Assembly (NCBI GenBank): GCA_946807835.1
Contig: CAMPEX010000001.1
Coordinates: 263,001-327,000, forward strand
DNA: 64,000 nucleotides
Source: Ailanthus altissimus
Taxonomy: Eukaryota > Streptophyta > Magnoliopsida > Sapindales > Simaroubaceae
Direction of reading: 5' to 3'
Under the pieces are notes generated by a model. It worked only from the letters and a program-made list of their open reading frames with translations. It did no database searches and was not told the origin of the DNA. Of this stretch, positions 47,647-61,990 are shown piece after piece (the first letter of the stretch is position 1; every line of letters starts with the position of its first letter). Position numbers and translations under genes: made by a program.

Positions 47647-49045
47647 TGATGCGATATTTCTATATCATAAAATTAAGTGCAAGTATACACTATCGTATGC
47701 AAGTAATAAAGAGACTAAATAAGTCGGATGTCGAACCCACAGGGATAATGTTTTCTTTTTAACCAATTACTAAAATTATGTCTTCCTAATAACTATTTAG
47801 ATAAATAAAAAACTAAGAATGAATGTAAAAAATAAAAACACAATGCAAAGAGAATAGGGATATAGCAACATAGAGAGAACCTAGGATTAATATTATCCCT
47901 CAATATGCTTTTTAATGATTAATCTTCTAATATTTAACTCACTTAGTCTTTGTTATTGATCAAGACACTAATGTATTCACAAGCCTCTTCCAAGGTCATG
48001 CAAGTATACCTTAGTTTACCAAATACCTATATTCCTATGGTACTTGTAATAAACTAAGGTTCATTAAGATTAGGTCTTATTGATCATACATGCCAACTAG
48101 GTATATTCCTATCCTAAATTGAAACTTGTATATGCAACATTGAATGTTACTCTACAATCATGCATCAAATTACCTAGGTCTAAATATTATGATTCCTCTT
48201 CTGAGTTTATCAACATATTACCAATTCATTCACCATATATTGGCTAGATATATTGAAGCATTAAACACAAGTAATTTAAATAATAAAGGACTAAGTTTAT
48301 TAAATACTAAAAGATATGGCAATTAAGCACACATATTGAGTTCAAATATTAACCCTAGAAAATAAATTAGTTCATAGCTACAAGAGAATCATAACAATAA
48401 AAATAAAAATAAAACATGATACAATCAATCGCAAACCGATGTAGACGTCGAAGTTCTCTTGATTGATGTTGCTCTAGATTCTTGGTGCTCTTGAACTGCT
48501 CTAAGTTCTCTTTTTCTTGCTCTAGGTTCTTCTCTGGTCTCTTTGGATGATTCTTGAAGGTTGGGAACGAGTGGCTTTTTATAGGGATTGATATGAGCTT
48601 GAAAATCTCAATTCTCATCGGACTAAGACTCGCACTACCGCTGGCGCGCTATGCAGTTGTCGCTGGGGCGACGCGTGAAAAAGCTATTACCGCTGAAGCG
48701 GTGGGATCTTGGCACTGGGGTGCTGCATGAAAATGGCTTCACCGCTGGCGTGGTATGTTGATGGCGCGGTATGTTGATAGCGCTGGGGCGATGGAGCGTC
48801 GCTGGCGTGGTGACTCTTCGGCGCTGGGGCGCTAGACACAACTTAAGCAGGTCGTTTTTCTTATTTCGATCACTATTTCAGAGCTGGGGCGACAATCCTT
48901 GTGGCGCTGGGGCGATGGACACATATTTTGAAAACTTTGCATTTTAGTCCCTATTTTTGCACATAAATAGCCATCTATTATCATAAAATCATAAAATATC
49001 AATAATAAAAACATGAGAAAATATATGACAAATTTACCCTTATCA
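47647..49045 (-). mobile_element. Solo LTR, gypsy-type (TGATAA family), TSD CCACC
   Basis: Plus orientation TGATGCGATA...ACCCTTATCA, 1399 bp, flanked by perfect CCACC (47642-47646, 49046-49050). Sense strand minus. It carries the GC-rich CGCTGGGGCG block at about 48630-48925, matching the copy at 29348-30785. The small reading frames in it are artefacts. Confidence 0.94.
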
Positions 49046-49682
49046 CCACCTCACATATTTGAATAGTATTTTACAAAATACGTACCCAATTAGTATAATT
49101 CTTAAAGATTTAAAATACTAACTCAATAATCAACAACTCTTATGTTGATGGTAAAGTCCAAATCAGCGTTATCATGGACCAAATTGTATTGCAAATTGGT
49201 AAAATTGTTGTTAGCCAAAATTTGACATATCTTTGGCATTTCGCCTATATCTCATTGGATACTCATCCAAATTGCATGAACCTAATGGCTATGAAACGAA
49301 GAGACAAAATTCTAAAACTTTTATATCGACCAAAAAGGTTACATTAATCATTTACATTATAAAAAATGTACTACAATTATATGAACGAGTGGTTGGCTAC
49401 CTAAATTATTAAAGACTGAAGTCACACTAAACATGTTTCCATTCATTGCCTGTATAAGGACACTCTTAGGACATTTTTCAAGAGCTGAAAATTCTCTTAT
49501 ATTTCTTCTCTTTAACATGCAATGTAAGCTTGGCTAGAGTTCTTGGCAAGGCTAAGAGTGAACTTTTATGTGTAATAAATTTACATTTATACTTTGATTC
49601 TTTGTCAAAAGCTACAAATGTTTGTAAGTTTATTTGTATCTAAACTTTTATCTATTATTTTTCTATAATCCAAAGGTTATAA

Positions 49683-51859
49683 TGTTGGGTGTTGCCCATT
49701 CTAGGGTGTTTGCATGTGGGTCTTGTGTTTAACAATAATATATACATATCTCATACATATAATGAAGTAGGAAGCTTAAAACATTGCAGTAAACACAATC
49801 ATAACTCAATAATGGAATTAACAGAAACGAAATTGAGAAATAACCCTTGAAGCCTTTGGATGGAGATTGTTGAAGTCCACCGAAATGTTGTCTTTGATCA
49901 ATTCTAGTAATCAACAATGGTGGGTTTGATTATCTAGAATGACAGCCTTTGATCTAGTAGAAGTTTAACTACTTAAACTTGTGTTCTTGATTTTTTTCTT
50001 TTTGATTAACACTTAATTAATTAATCAAAACCTATTTTGCTAAATTGGTTTTATGCCTTAAAAGAAAATAATGAATTCAACTCTTGAATCCATTAATTAG
50101 AAAACAATTTCTCTTTTTTCTCTTTGGAATGGCTGACCTAATTTTTGCAAAATCAAATTAACAAGACTTTATGAATTTAATTTACATTTGTCTTATTTAT
50201 ACAAATGAATTTAATTTCATTTCATAACACTTAATTTCACTTAATTTCAATTTGAATTTAATCTAACCTAATCATAGTTAACTCTTAACTCTAGTTAGGT
50301 TAAACTAACATTTAAATATTCTAACTATAGTTAACACTTAATTCTAGTTAATTAAAAGAATATTTAAATATTTTAACCATAGTTAACTAACTTAACCATG
50401 GTTAGGTTAACTTTTACTTAACCATTAAGTATAGTTAATCTAACTTAACTAAATGGTTAACTCTTAACCTTAGTTAAACTTAAATTATTTATTCAACAAT
50501 TTAATAATAAATATTTATTTGAATTATTTAACAATTAAATAATTATCAAGTAAAATTACAATTATGTCCTTACTCGGTTACCAAGTTAACCTAAAGTGGG
50601 TCCCACCATCTGACCATAAACTTTAGTTAACGTAACCTTAGTATATTATTGGATTTTACTGTATTGAACTATTCAATACGGTACACTGCCCAAGTGCTCA
50701 AAGAGTATATTTCATATTGGGACTCCCTAGGTCCACGCCCAATTCGTCAAATGGAACTATTCCATAAGTCCGTGAACGATGCCCCATGTACATGTTACGG
50801 ATATTACAAATTAGCGTGTTAGACCATACATGTTGAGGTTACTCCATATTCGTATAATCCTTCCGTCATTATATCTAGGATGAACGGGATATAGATCATT
50901 ACCATCAAATCTCGATAATTTCATCCATTACTATATTATCTCTAGATTCGTATCTTAATGACCAATATATGCAAATACTTTTGCTATAATGTTTGAACCT
51001 GTAGGAAACTCCTTTCCCAGGTTGATTGCTTACGGCCATAAGACTTTACAAGATACAATCTCGAAGTTCGGATATACAACCCATCTATATGAGCTAGCGG
51101 ATCCCATATCTACGCATATCAAACTCCATGAGCATCGGACCATACCTAGTGACACGTAGCGGTTAGACCATGAAAGGTCTCTAACATACGTAGAACCAAA
51201 GTATGGTGGATCTCCCACAAGCCCACTGTGGTGCTCAGATTGAAGGGCCACAAATACTACTCAACTCGAGAGGACCTTCCTTTGACGGTTTCATAGGATA
51301 TCTATTGGGGTTCTCGTGAGTCTGTTTAGTATCTAGTCATAACTGAATACCTGTATGTCTATAAGAGCTTCATCCAAGCTCATGGTTTAACTAAGAATAA
51401 CCATCTATACAATACAGATATAGACATACACTAATTTATGTGTATCACCAATAGACCCTCATTGGTGAACGTAAATCAAGAACTCTTTATTTAAGAAGAT
51501 ACTTATATAATGACATTTCTTAGTTTCTATTGCAACTCTTTGCAACTATATCATTACTAGTAGATTCTCAGGTCTTTGTCACATTATTGATTAAGTTCTA
51601 ACTCTTTAGATCTCGCTAGCTATTATAACCTGCTAACTCTTAGCATTTATAACTATCAGCTTTATTACCTCTTAGCGCTGGTCTAAAATTTTTTAAACAA
51701 GATATGAACTTATTCAGATCATATCATGTCTATAATGTTACAAGCTTAATTACCATTTTAATAAAGGTTATTAGCGATTTAATATAATATGCATTGTATA
51801 AATATTAAAAAATAGATATTCATACAAACAGGGATGGCGCGTAAGCACATACCCTAACA
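49683..51859 (-). mobile_element. Solo LTR, copia-type, TSD TATAA
   Basis: TGTTGGGTGTTGCC...ATACCCTAACA, 2177 bp, with perfect TATAA repeats (49678-49682, 51860-51864). Removing it rejoins the element C LTR (GGTTATAATTCTCGTG), as seen uninterrupted at 33853-33872. Same family as 1912-4019, including the TTAACC-rich block at about 50270-50500. Confidence 0.95.
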
Positions 51860-53193
51860 TATAATTCTCGTGTTTCATATATTTTTAGTCATACTTTCTT
51901 TATGTAATTCTTGTTGAATTATAATTATTATTGGTTACATTGTTTTACATGTTAATCTTTTACTACAATATTGTCAATCGAGATATTATTGATCTTAGAT
52001 AACATGTAAAGACAATAATTGTTTGATATTCAAGTTGATCTTTTACTATAATATTGTCAAAATGATATATTACTGATCTTAGATAACTTGTATAAATGAA
52101 CATGGTTTGTGTTAATGTTTGCAAAGAGTTTAGTCATATCAAATACATGTATTGACAAATGTGCCATATTTTATATATCTCCCGATTGATTGTTTGGGAT
52201 GTGAAACTTTCAATTGAGTTATAAACATTGAATCAAAGTACATAATAGATTTACGAAGCATAATTGTGATTCTCGAAACTTTGCTTACATCATCATAAGA
52301 CTTTTTTCTTAATTCATATATAATTATATCTCATCCACATAGACCAATTAGTTAATTTTCTCCTTGTTATTATTTTAATATTTTTACTTCACTAGCCTAT
52401 TTTGCCAAAAGCTTCCTTGTGGGATCGACACCTCAATTTATACTGCAATAGCCACATTATATTTTGAGCGTAAACAAATGATATAGTTGTAAATAGTTGC
52501 AATAGCCGCTAGAAAATGTCATTATGCAAGTATGTTTTTAAACCCTATGTTCCTGATCTATTTTCATCGATGCAGGTCTGTTGATAAATCCCATTTAGTT
52601 AGATAAGTGTTTCTATATCTATATGGTACATATGGTTATTCTTAGTTGACCATGATTTTAGTGAAAGCTTATATAGGCATGCGGGTATTCAATGAGGACT
52701 AGGTACTGAATGGGCTTAATTAAAACCTCTAATAGACAGCCCATTAAGCTGTCAATTGAGGATCTTTCCGAGTTGAGTATTTGTTGTCCTATAACTTGAG
52801 CACCACGGTGGGCTTATGAGTAATCTAGCATACTTAGGTTCCATACATGTTAGAGATCTTTCATGCTCTGACCACTGGGTGTCGCTAGGTATGGTTCGAT
52901 GCTCATGGAGTTCAGTGTGTGTAGATATAGAATCTGTCAACTCATATGGGTGAGTTGTCTATCCAGATGCTCCAAGATTATATTCTAGAAAATCTAATGG
53001 CCATAAGTACTAAACCAGAGAAACATGTTTTCCGTGTAAGAAACAATATTGCAAAAGTATTTTTGAATATTATTTATGGGAATACGAATCTGAAGTAAGT
53101 TCTAGGGTTAAGCATATAGAGACTTGACGGTGATGATATATGTCTTCGCTCTTCCAAGATATAAATAACAGATGGATTATATGAATATGTATT

Positions 53194-55814
53194 TGTTATG
53201 GTTAGTGCTTACGTGCCATCCTTAAATGTACATATACTTGTATATTTATACAAGTGTACATTCCTATTAAATCGCTAACTCCTATTAATATGGTACTATG
53301 CAATGTAACGTTACAAATATTGTATGATCTGAAGGAGTTCAGATCGAATCTAAAGGTGTTAAGACAAGGGCTCATAGTTAGCCACGCTGAGACATATAAA
53401 TGCTAAATGTTAGAATAGTTCAGTGTTATTTGGTTATAATACTCAGCGAAGATCCAAGAGTTGGAGCCTTATCTATAATGGGACATAGACCTGGGAATAT
53501 ACTATTAATTGTATAGTTGTAAGAGTTACAATTTGATGCCAGAAAATGTTAGTTACGCAAGTATGTTCTCGAATTATTGTCCCTGATCTATTTCTGCCAA
53601 TGCAGGTCTGTCGGTGGATACCTTTATTTATAAGATCATTATATGTCATACATATAGGGTATAGATAGTTGTTCCTAGCCGACCGTGAGGTTGGAGCTCG
53701 TATTGACATATGGGTATCCAATTAGGACTAGATATAGGACAGACTCACAAAGGCCTCCGATAAACACCCTACATCAGCTGTAAATGGAGGGTCCTCTCGA
53801 GTTGAGTAGTATACATGGTCCTTTGACTTAAGTGCCACGGTGGGCTTGTAAGTGATCCACCATACTTTGGTTCCACGCATGTCACAGACCTTTCATGGTG
53901 TGATCGCTGAGTGTCGCTAGATATGGTCTGATGCTTATGAAGTTCGGTGGATACAAATATGGGATCCATTAGCTCGCATAGGGAGTTAGATATCCAAATG
54001 CTTCGAGATTGTATCTAAAAAATTCTTGTGGCCATAAGCTTTAATTTCGAGAAAGAGTTCTGCTAGGGTGGAACAATATGGCAAAGAAGTTTGCACATAT
54101 TGTTCAGTGAGACACAAGTTTGGAGATATGATATGGATGAGCAAAAGGGGATTTCACAGTGATAATCTATATCCTTAGCACATCCAGGATATCATGACGG
54201 AAGAACTATACGTATTCGTTGTAACATCAACTTGCATGGTTCAACGCGCTCATTTGTATATTTGTGACGTGTGCGTGGGGCAATGTTCACAGACTCATGA
54301 AATTGTTCCATTTGAAGAATCGGGCGTGGACCTAAGGATTTTCGCGATATAGAGTGTACTCATTATGCACTGGTGCAGTGTGCCGGATTAAATTACTTAA
54401 TCCAGCAATATCCAGCACTACCACGGGAATGTGTGTGTATCTGTATTTAAGTGTAAAATACAACAATTAGTCAATAATTATTATTTACTAATTGTATAAG
54501 GACACGTAGCGCATTATGGACCCTCGGTTGAGTTTACCCAAGTGTGAAATTTAGTAGGACCCACTAGGGGGTATACTTAGTAACTATTTATGAGGGGCAA
54601 AATAGTTATTTCACACATTAATTATTTAATTGTTAAATAATTAAAATATCTCATTATAATATTATTATATTATTTAATATTATTTTTATTTTTGGTGCCA
54701 AATAGTTGGCATCCATTATATTATTTTTTTGTTATTAGATATATATATATGTGTGTGTGTGAGGTGTGTGTGAGATGTGTGTGAAAACTGTGAGAGTATG
54801 AATTTGTGCCGAGAGAAATGAGAAAGATTCCTTTGGCGCCAAAAGAAATTGTGAATGTGTATTGTGGCAACGTGTCGAATTAAATTATTTAATCCAGTAA
54901 TATCTAGCACTACCATGGGAATACGTGCGTATTTGTATTTAAATGTTAAATATAATAATTAGTCAATAATTATTATTTACTAATTATATAAGAACACGTG
55001 GGGCATTGTGGACCCTCGATTGAGTTTGTCCAAGTGTGAAATTTGGTAGGACCCATTAAAGGTATACTTGGTTACTATTTACGAGGGATAAAATGGTTAT
55101 TTTACACATTGATTATTTAATTGTTAAATAATTAAAATAACTCATTATAATAATTATTATATTATTTAATATTATTTTATTTTAGGTGCCAAATAGTTGC
55201 ATCCATTATATTATTTTATATTATTAATATTATATATAATATTGTATTATTATTTTATTATTTTTAGATATATATATATGTGAGATGTGTGTGAAAATTG
55301 TGAGAGTATGTATTTGTGCCGAGAGAAATGAAGGAAATTGAAATGTTTCAATTTCCTTTGGCGAGGGTAAGAGGAAGAAAAAAAAAGGGAAAAATAAAAT
55401 TGTTTCATTTTTTTTCTATGGTGTCAAAAGAAGCATTTGTGAATTGCTTCAATTTTCATTTCTTATCTTTTTAGAGAAAAGGAAGAATACACACAACCGG
55501 CCATTTTATGGGTTTAAGAGTTAAACACAGTGCTAATTATAGGGTTGTTGTTCTAGCTCACTAAGCCCATCGAGTTGGTGACTAGAACTGTCAACGTGTT
55601 GGTCTCCATGCAGACTCCGTGGAAATACGTGTATAACATTACATGTTCAGGTGATTTCTCAACCTTACTAATATATTAATGTGATTAATATATAATTTAT
55701 TGTGTTTATTGTATGTTTTAATGCTTCTGTCACATTAAATATGTATATGATACGTATTTTAGGCAATAAATACAATTGCACATGTATACACCCGCATATA
55801 GTAGATCCCTGACA
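53194..55814 (+). mobile_element. Solo LTR, copia-type, TSD GTATT, with an internal duplication
   Basis: TGTTATGGTT...TCCCTGACA, 2621 bp, with GTATT on both sides (53189-53193, 55815-55819). Sense strand plus, judged from the TGTTRKGG end. Same family as the LTR at 1-4214, but longer because a segment of about 490 bp is duplicated (54387 and 54879). A (TG)n tract lies near 54745-54785. Confidence 0.93.
54380..55370. repeat. Internal tandem duplication, period of about 492 bp
   Basis: ATTAAATTACTTAATCCAGC at 54387 and ATTAAATTATTTAATCCAGT at 54879 begin two copies that run through the TAATTATTATTTACTAATT segment, the GGACCCTCG segment, the GTGCCAAATAG hairpin and the TATATATATGTG tract. The copies differ by many substitutions, so the duplication is old. 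The related LTR at 1-4214 has one copy. Confidence 0.88.
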
Positions 55815-56187
55815 GTATTAACCTCAACTTGTATGATTCAATATGTTGTTTTGTTATTTCCATATTGTGTGTGTGAGGCATCATTTTGTACTTATAGAAG
55901 AGTTTTATAAGACAAAATGGGTATAAACCTAAGGGGTCTCACTACATGAAGTGTACTCGTTGTGCACTGGGGTAGTGTATCATATTGAATAGTTTAATCT
56001 AGGAAGTCCTCGAAAAAATTATTATTATTTCAGAGTCTCTCGAAAGGATCATAAAGTTTAAGTTTTAAGCCTGTGATCTCGGCAAATGGATCTTACCATT
56101 TTTACCTTTTTATTGGATACCACATATCATGCCATTAATTTGTTAAGGCATAATACATGGCAGGGTTTCATTGGTGTAATATATAAT

Positions 56188-59100
56188 TGTTGAGTTAAGT
56201 ATATGATATATGAGTGTATATATAATTTTAAAATTTTATCACACATAGCGGAAGCATGTTAACAAAATACATCCAATTTAACAAATTAAACACATATATG
56301 CATAAGTATAACTATTATACAAAATTTATATATGATGAACAATTGTGCTGTAAAAAAATATAAAGAACACTTACATAATGAATGTAGCTTTACAAAATCT
56401 TCAAGTCATCTAACAATCCAAGTGAAGAGTTCACTTTGAAGTGTATTCTTGAATAATTCTAGTCCATAACAATTTGGTGGGATTATAGAGTTAGAATGGA
56501 AGCTTTGATTTAAAATTTTCAGCAACATATATTCAAACTCTATTGTTTCCATAATGATGAATATGGTTTAGCCATCCATGAAAGGAGAGGAAGATGAAGT
56601 TTTTTCTTTGTTCTTATTTGTAACACTTTACTAACACAACGACAATAAAAATATTTCTCTTTGTCATTACTGAATTATCTAAGTATTAGAAAACCAAAAT
56701 AACTTCACACACTAGTCTTTCAACTCCTTGAAAGAAAAACAATCATTTCTCTCTCCCTCTATCTTCACTTGGCAAAAAATGTTAAGTCTAGAGAATGAAT
56801 ACATTTTCTTCCTTTTGTGTTTTTCCACATGATGAAAATGCGTAATGCTTTCACCACCTTTGCCGTTCTAATTGCCGAACACATCAATAAGCCAAAATGA
56901 ACACTTACCTAATATTTAATCAATTTTTTTACTATAATGGCTAGCATTGACCATCATTGTATAAGTGCTGCATTTACATAATAAAATAGCAAACACAATA
57001 TCTCATTATCAAATCAAACGGCCATCGCTCATTTGAATTAAATGAATAAAACATTCATTTAATGGCCAATATTAATTCCACTTAATTCAATTTTCCTCCA
57101 CCATTTATAATGGCATGTTATTATATTTTATTAAAAAAAATAATATAACCAATTTATATTAACAATGTTTAGTAGATTTAATATATTAGATAATATTATA
57201 AAATAAAACAAAACTATTTTTCAATTATTTTACTGATATTGCAAGTTACAAAATTAAGGGTTTAGATTTTGCTATTTGTCACTATCTTATTAGTTAAGAA
57301 CTCTTGTTACTAATTACATGACGTACTTAACAATTAAGTCTTGACAAATGCACATTCTGAGATATCCTGAAATAACTATTCTCTATTACTAAAATTAACT
57401 AGATTGAATTATTTAATCAAGTCTGTTACCCTAATGCACAACGAGTATACTTTATATTATGAGACTCTCTAGGTCAATGCTCAATTTTGTCATATGGAGC
57501 TCCTCCATACGTCCATGAATGATGCCTTATACATACATTACAAATATTACCAAATAACGCGTTAAACTATGCAAGTTGATGACAGGACCCGACTCGAGAC
57601 CCTCTACTATAGATCTCAGCAGCCCTGCAGGGCACCCCGACGGAAGTTCTTCAGAACCTAACTGGGTAAGTTGAGAAATTCTACGAGGCAAACCCCTTTT
57701 TAGTTCTTGCTACTACTGAGCAAGTCTTGTAATATACATGAAAATAACATCTTAATTTTTTTTTAAAAACGGACAGAGTTTCCCCTGTTTTTCAGAAAAT
57801 CCATATAAAACCTGCAAAGAAATATCACTTCTATTTTAAAACACTACTCGATACTACCAGTTCGAACCTCTGGCCCTTTCCAAATCAAATCCAACACAAC
57901 TCAATAGTTTCATTTAAATCACAAAATAAGCATAATCATAAAAAGCAAAAATGATCATCATAAAATTGAAATCTCTTCTTGTTGGTTCAAACAAACATAC
58001 AAATATACATGCCTACAACTATTATGCATAAAGTAAAGAGTGCTATTTAGCACATTTACATATACAAAAATGATCTTCGAATTCGGCCCAGTACTCGACA
58101 ATAGGAGAATCAGCAGTTTGCATACCGAGACCTACACCTGGAAATGGGGTTTAGAAAACATAAAACACAAAACCAGTGAGCTAAAGGAGCTGAGTGAGTG
58201 CAATTAAGATTTCAATTACAAGAACATTATGCATAGATAGCAAATTCTAAAGTACATGCAGAAATAATGCTTCTAAAACTGATGTAAAACTGTAAAACGG
58301 TTTCTAATATCATATGCTAATGAAATCTTGTCGAGCGAATTTTATCTACATCTTTGGAAAACAATATCCAAAATCTGTATAACATAATAACTGCTGTATG
58401 CATATAAATGCATAAATGCTATTGGTAAATCGAAACTAGTAAAATCCTCTCTCGGCCATTTTCTTTCTAAACTGTATCAATGGTAACCCTAAAGCTCTAT
58501 ACTCACGCAGTGACTCAACTAGCACCGCACACGTGAGTAGGTCACGGGACACCTCAACCAGCAGCACCCACAGTGACATCTCACTAGCTATGCAACGAAA
58601 TTCTACATCGCATACATATAGCGAGACAATACCCCGTACACATAGGGCGACTCACATAACTCGACATCCTGACTTCCTAGAGTTAGTGACACCCCCCAAG
58701 ACCTGCCCATGTGCACGGGATATATCAAATGGGTCTAATACAATCATCACTACTACAATCTGAGGGTACCAATGGCCTTTAAAATCGATGCAGAAACTTT
58801 AAAACTATTTCTCAAATCGAACATGTAAAAGCATGTCTATGAATATATATCAAGATCATAAATCATGTTTAAGCATCGAAAGCTCATAAAACATGCATAT
58901 TCATTATGCAAAAATATAATAAATGAAAAGTAAAAAGAATGGCAGATTTCCACTGACAACCACTCCGCGCTCAATTTCGCTCCCAATTTCTGCTCCCGTT
59001 ACCATTCTCGGTTATCTTCACCTACGCGCCACAAATGACATTTAGAACTAAATTGAATGCTAGAATCTCATTTAACTACTAAACGCCCTAATCGGCATAC

Positions 59101-61382
59101 AAAGCCCGGATGCATACTACTTCCCGATTTTTATTTACGGAGTCATTTAATCTAATCTAACTCACCATCCGGCGCCCTGAAAATTATTGAACGCCTTATA
59201 ACTTGGTTGGACATAATTGCCCTTCACCTTTCCAAAATGGACAATTATGTCCCATTTTCTTCATTTTTGGTTTTTCCATCAACCATATACATTCAATTTA
59301 CAATATGCACCATTTACACACAACAACTCAATCAAAACACCACTCAATCCCTAACTTCCCTAAAATGGCAGAATTTCACCCTAGGTTCCAACACATTCCT
59401 TTTCTCAATTTCTTGTTCCAATTACAACAAAATCAAGCCAATTTCATTCTAAAGCCCCAATTACAGCCAATTGAAATCTCTACATCAAAATCACCAAAAA
59501 CCCTAATTTTTACCTTGCCAATTTCTTTAAATTGATGACTCTTTCAAGCTCTACGCTAGAATTCAACTCAATCTAAGCCAAGAACACACATAAGAATATC
59601 AATTGAAGCATTCTTGAAAGATCACTTATCAAACTTATAAAACAATGCTTTTCTTACCTATTTTTCTTGAATTTTCACTAATGAAGGCTTCAATTGAGCT
59701 TATGGATTCATATATAACCTTATTTTGGCTTAATTACACATGAAAAAGCATGAAAAAAAAAACTAAAATTTCACTGTAGCAGCAAGTTCAACCTTTGCAC
59801 GAATTTGCTCTCTTTTTTTACTCTAAGTGTTGGCTTTTAAACTCTTGAAAATTCTGCAAACTTCCAAAATATATATAATGCTCCCTCAATTGACCATTTT
59901 GCCCTTCAACTTACTCAAAACTTCTAATTTTTCATTAGTTCAAATGGAAAGATTTAATTGGTTCCTTTATAACTGTTTAGTTAGAATAGTCAAAGGAACT
60001 AACTAGAGTTTCCAACTTGGTAATCCATGAGATTGCTTCTAATTGGTTCATTCCTTAATATATGGATTGTATTTCTCAACAAAGGTTTGTTCCATACATA
60101 ACCCTTAAATGGATATTCATGTAGTAAATTAGAATTTCCTTTTCCAAGCCAATAGAGAAAAATTTTGAAAATATTCTAGGGTCATCCGGTGCTCCGATCG
60201 AGGGTGAAATTACCAAATGAGGTCTAATATCTCTTACGCATACGATAAAGAAAATATTTCTAATAGGGTTAAAATCAAGTAACCTTACGGTGTCTTTATT
60301 ACTCTATACTGGAATCTAGGCGCCAATACTACTAATAGGGATTGGATATTACAGTTGAGGTCATAGCATATTCATATACTCCTTCCATCATTTATATCCT
60401 GGAATAGCAAAGATATAGATCATCACTGTCAAATCTCTATTTGCTCAACCATGAACTTATCTCCAAATTTATATTTCCAAAAACAATACTTACAAACACT
60501 TTTGTGATATTATTTATCCCTTCGAAATATTTTTTTTGGGGTTTGTACTTGTGGCCATAAGATTTTCTAAAATACGATCTCGGAGTATCATGATACATAA
60601 CTCACTCATTTGAGCTGACAGATCTTATATCTACGCATATCAAACTCTATGGGCATCTAACCATACCCAGTGACACCCAGCGGTTAAACCATGAAAGGTT
60701 TCTAGCATGTGTAGAATCAAAGCATGGTTGGTCACTCACAAGCTCACCATGGCGCTCAGGTCGAAGGACCACAAAAATTACTCAACTCGGAAGACCTTCC
60801 ATTAACGGCTTTATAAAATGTCTATTGAAGGCTATCGTGACTCTGTTTAGTACTAAATTCTTATTGAATACCTATATCTCTATACGAGCTTCCATTAAAC
60901 TCATAGTTTACTAAGACTAACCATCTGGACCATCCAGATATAGACATACACTAATCTATATTAATATGTTTCACCGATAGACTCATATCGATGGAATTAG
61001 ATTAGGAACATAATGTTTGAGAGCATACTTCTATAATGACACTCTCTAACACCATCTGTAACTCTTTACAGCTACATCATTACTAATATATTCTCAGGTC
61101 TTTGTCCTATTTCAGACAAGGCTCTAACTCCTTAGATTTCACTAAGTCTTATAACCTGCTAACTCTTAACACCACTAACTCTTAGTACTTATAACTATTA
61201 GCGTTGCTAACTCTTAGAACCCATCTAAACTTCTTCAGATCATATAATGTCTGAAATGTAACAGGCATCTTACCATTTAATAATTAATAATATTAACGAT
61301 TTAATTAGAAATAAAAATTGTATAAATACTAAAATTAAATATTTATATATAATGGGATGGCACGTAAGCACAAATCCCAACA
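56188..61382 (-). mobile_element. Solo LTR, copia-type, TSD ATAAT, interrupted by a Tekay-type solo LTR
   Basis: TGTTGAGTTAAG...AAATCCCAACA with perfect ATAAT on both sides (56183-56187, 61383-61387). Without the insert at 57580-60353 it is about 2.4 kb. It has the shared core (about 57400-57579 and 60354-61110). No PBS, PPT or coding sequence. Confidence 0.93.
57580..60353 (-). mobile_element. Solo LTR of the element D (Tekay-like) family, TSD GTTGA
   Basis: TGACAGGACC...GGATATTACA, 2774 bp, flanked by perfect GTTGA (57575-57579, 60354-60358). It aligns with the 3' LTR of element D throughout. Sense strand is minus, by comparison with D, whose PPT is known. Reading frames near 58533-58763 and 59203-59535 are open by chance. 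Confidence 0.95.
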
Positions 61383-61990
61383 ATAATTTTTAAATGTTGC
61401 AAAACTATACAAATAAAAATGGAATAAATGAATTGATTTATTTGATTTTGGTGGCATTATTTAATTGGCTTCTTTTTGTAAACAAAATGCTAGCATAAAT
61501 TGAGAGTCAATTTAGGCCAATTTCAAATTGAAAGCAAATGAAACAAATGGCAAAATGAATATTAAACATTTGGTGGCATGTTTCTATTAGAATGAAATTG
61601 TTTTTCCATTTGTTAACAAATTAAAATAGCCACCAAATTGATTCAAGATTTGGCCAAATTTTCTTCAAATTGCAAATGGTCACTTATCTTGTTTGCATGC
61701 ATTTGAAATGAATTTCAGTTTCTATAAAGCAAGCATGTGCTGTCCATTTTATAAATTAATTTGAAGATATTTCAGCCACCATCCTTTTTCTCATTTGGAA
61801 GTACATTTATAAAGCATAAGGTGTATAATTTTAAGCATTATCATGCTAAATGTTTTTTGCCACGATTTTACAATTCATTGGATGAATTTACGGTAAGAAT
61901 TGAAATAAATTTGCACTTCGTTTCATTTGGGAATAGTAAGAAAAATGTGAGCAAAATAATTAGAAAGGTTTGAGAGTAATTTTATAGAAG

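Larger units (their letters stand above)
33248..52476 (+). mobile_element. Gypsy element C (Athila/Tat-like), interrupted by a chromovirus and two solo LTRs
   Basis: A plus-strand element of the same family as A and B: 5' LTR 33248-34552, PBS 34558-34574, leader, gag, protease, start of RT, then element D, then 3' untranslated region with PPT (47314-47323) and 3' LTR 47324-52476. Both outer flanks carry the TSD AATGA (33243-33247, 52477-52481), and the joined flanks restore the F LTR. The region from mid-RT through integrase is missing (see element D). Confidence 0.93.
47324..52476 (+). mobile_element. 3' LTR of element C, interrupted by two solo LTRs
   Basis: TGATGAGCAT...GAGCGTAAACA. After subtracting the inserts at 47647-49045 and 49683-51859 with their TSDs it is about 1567 bp, the family's normal length. 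The pieces are 47324-47646, 49051-49682 and 51865-52476. The TATA box reads TGTATAAGG near 49451, one base changed from the other copies. Confidence 0.92.
32957..61990 (+). mobile_element. 3' LTR of copia element F, split into four visible pieces
   Basis: Pieces are 32957-33247, 52482-53193, 55820-56187 and 61388-61990; everything between is later insertions (element C, and solo LTRs at 53194 and 56188). It opens TATTGGAATTGGTACTTACA, matching the sense-strand start TGTTGG of the related LTRs, and contains the shared core in reverse orientation (52490-53180 and 55815-55990). Its far end is displaced by element H. The joins are confirmed by the TSDs AATGA, GTATT and ATAAT of the three inserts. 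Confidence 0.8.

Noticed and set aside
54737..54785. (TG)n tract as a functional Z-DNA or regulatory site
   Set aside because: A short imperfect dinucleotide run in an AT-rich LTR; common by chance and slippage, with no supporting context.
58533..59535. Possible small genes (76 and 110 codons) between 58.5 and 59.5 kb
   Set aside because: They lie in a Tekay-type solo LTR; the equivalent DNA in the LTR of element D does not keep the frames open.
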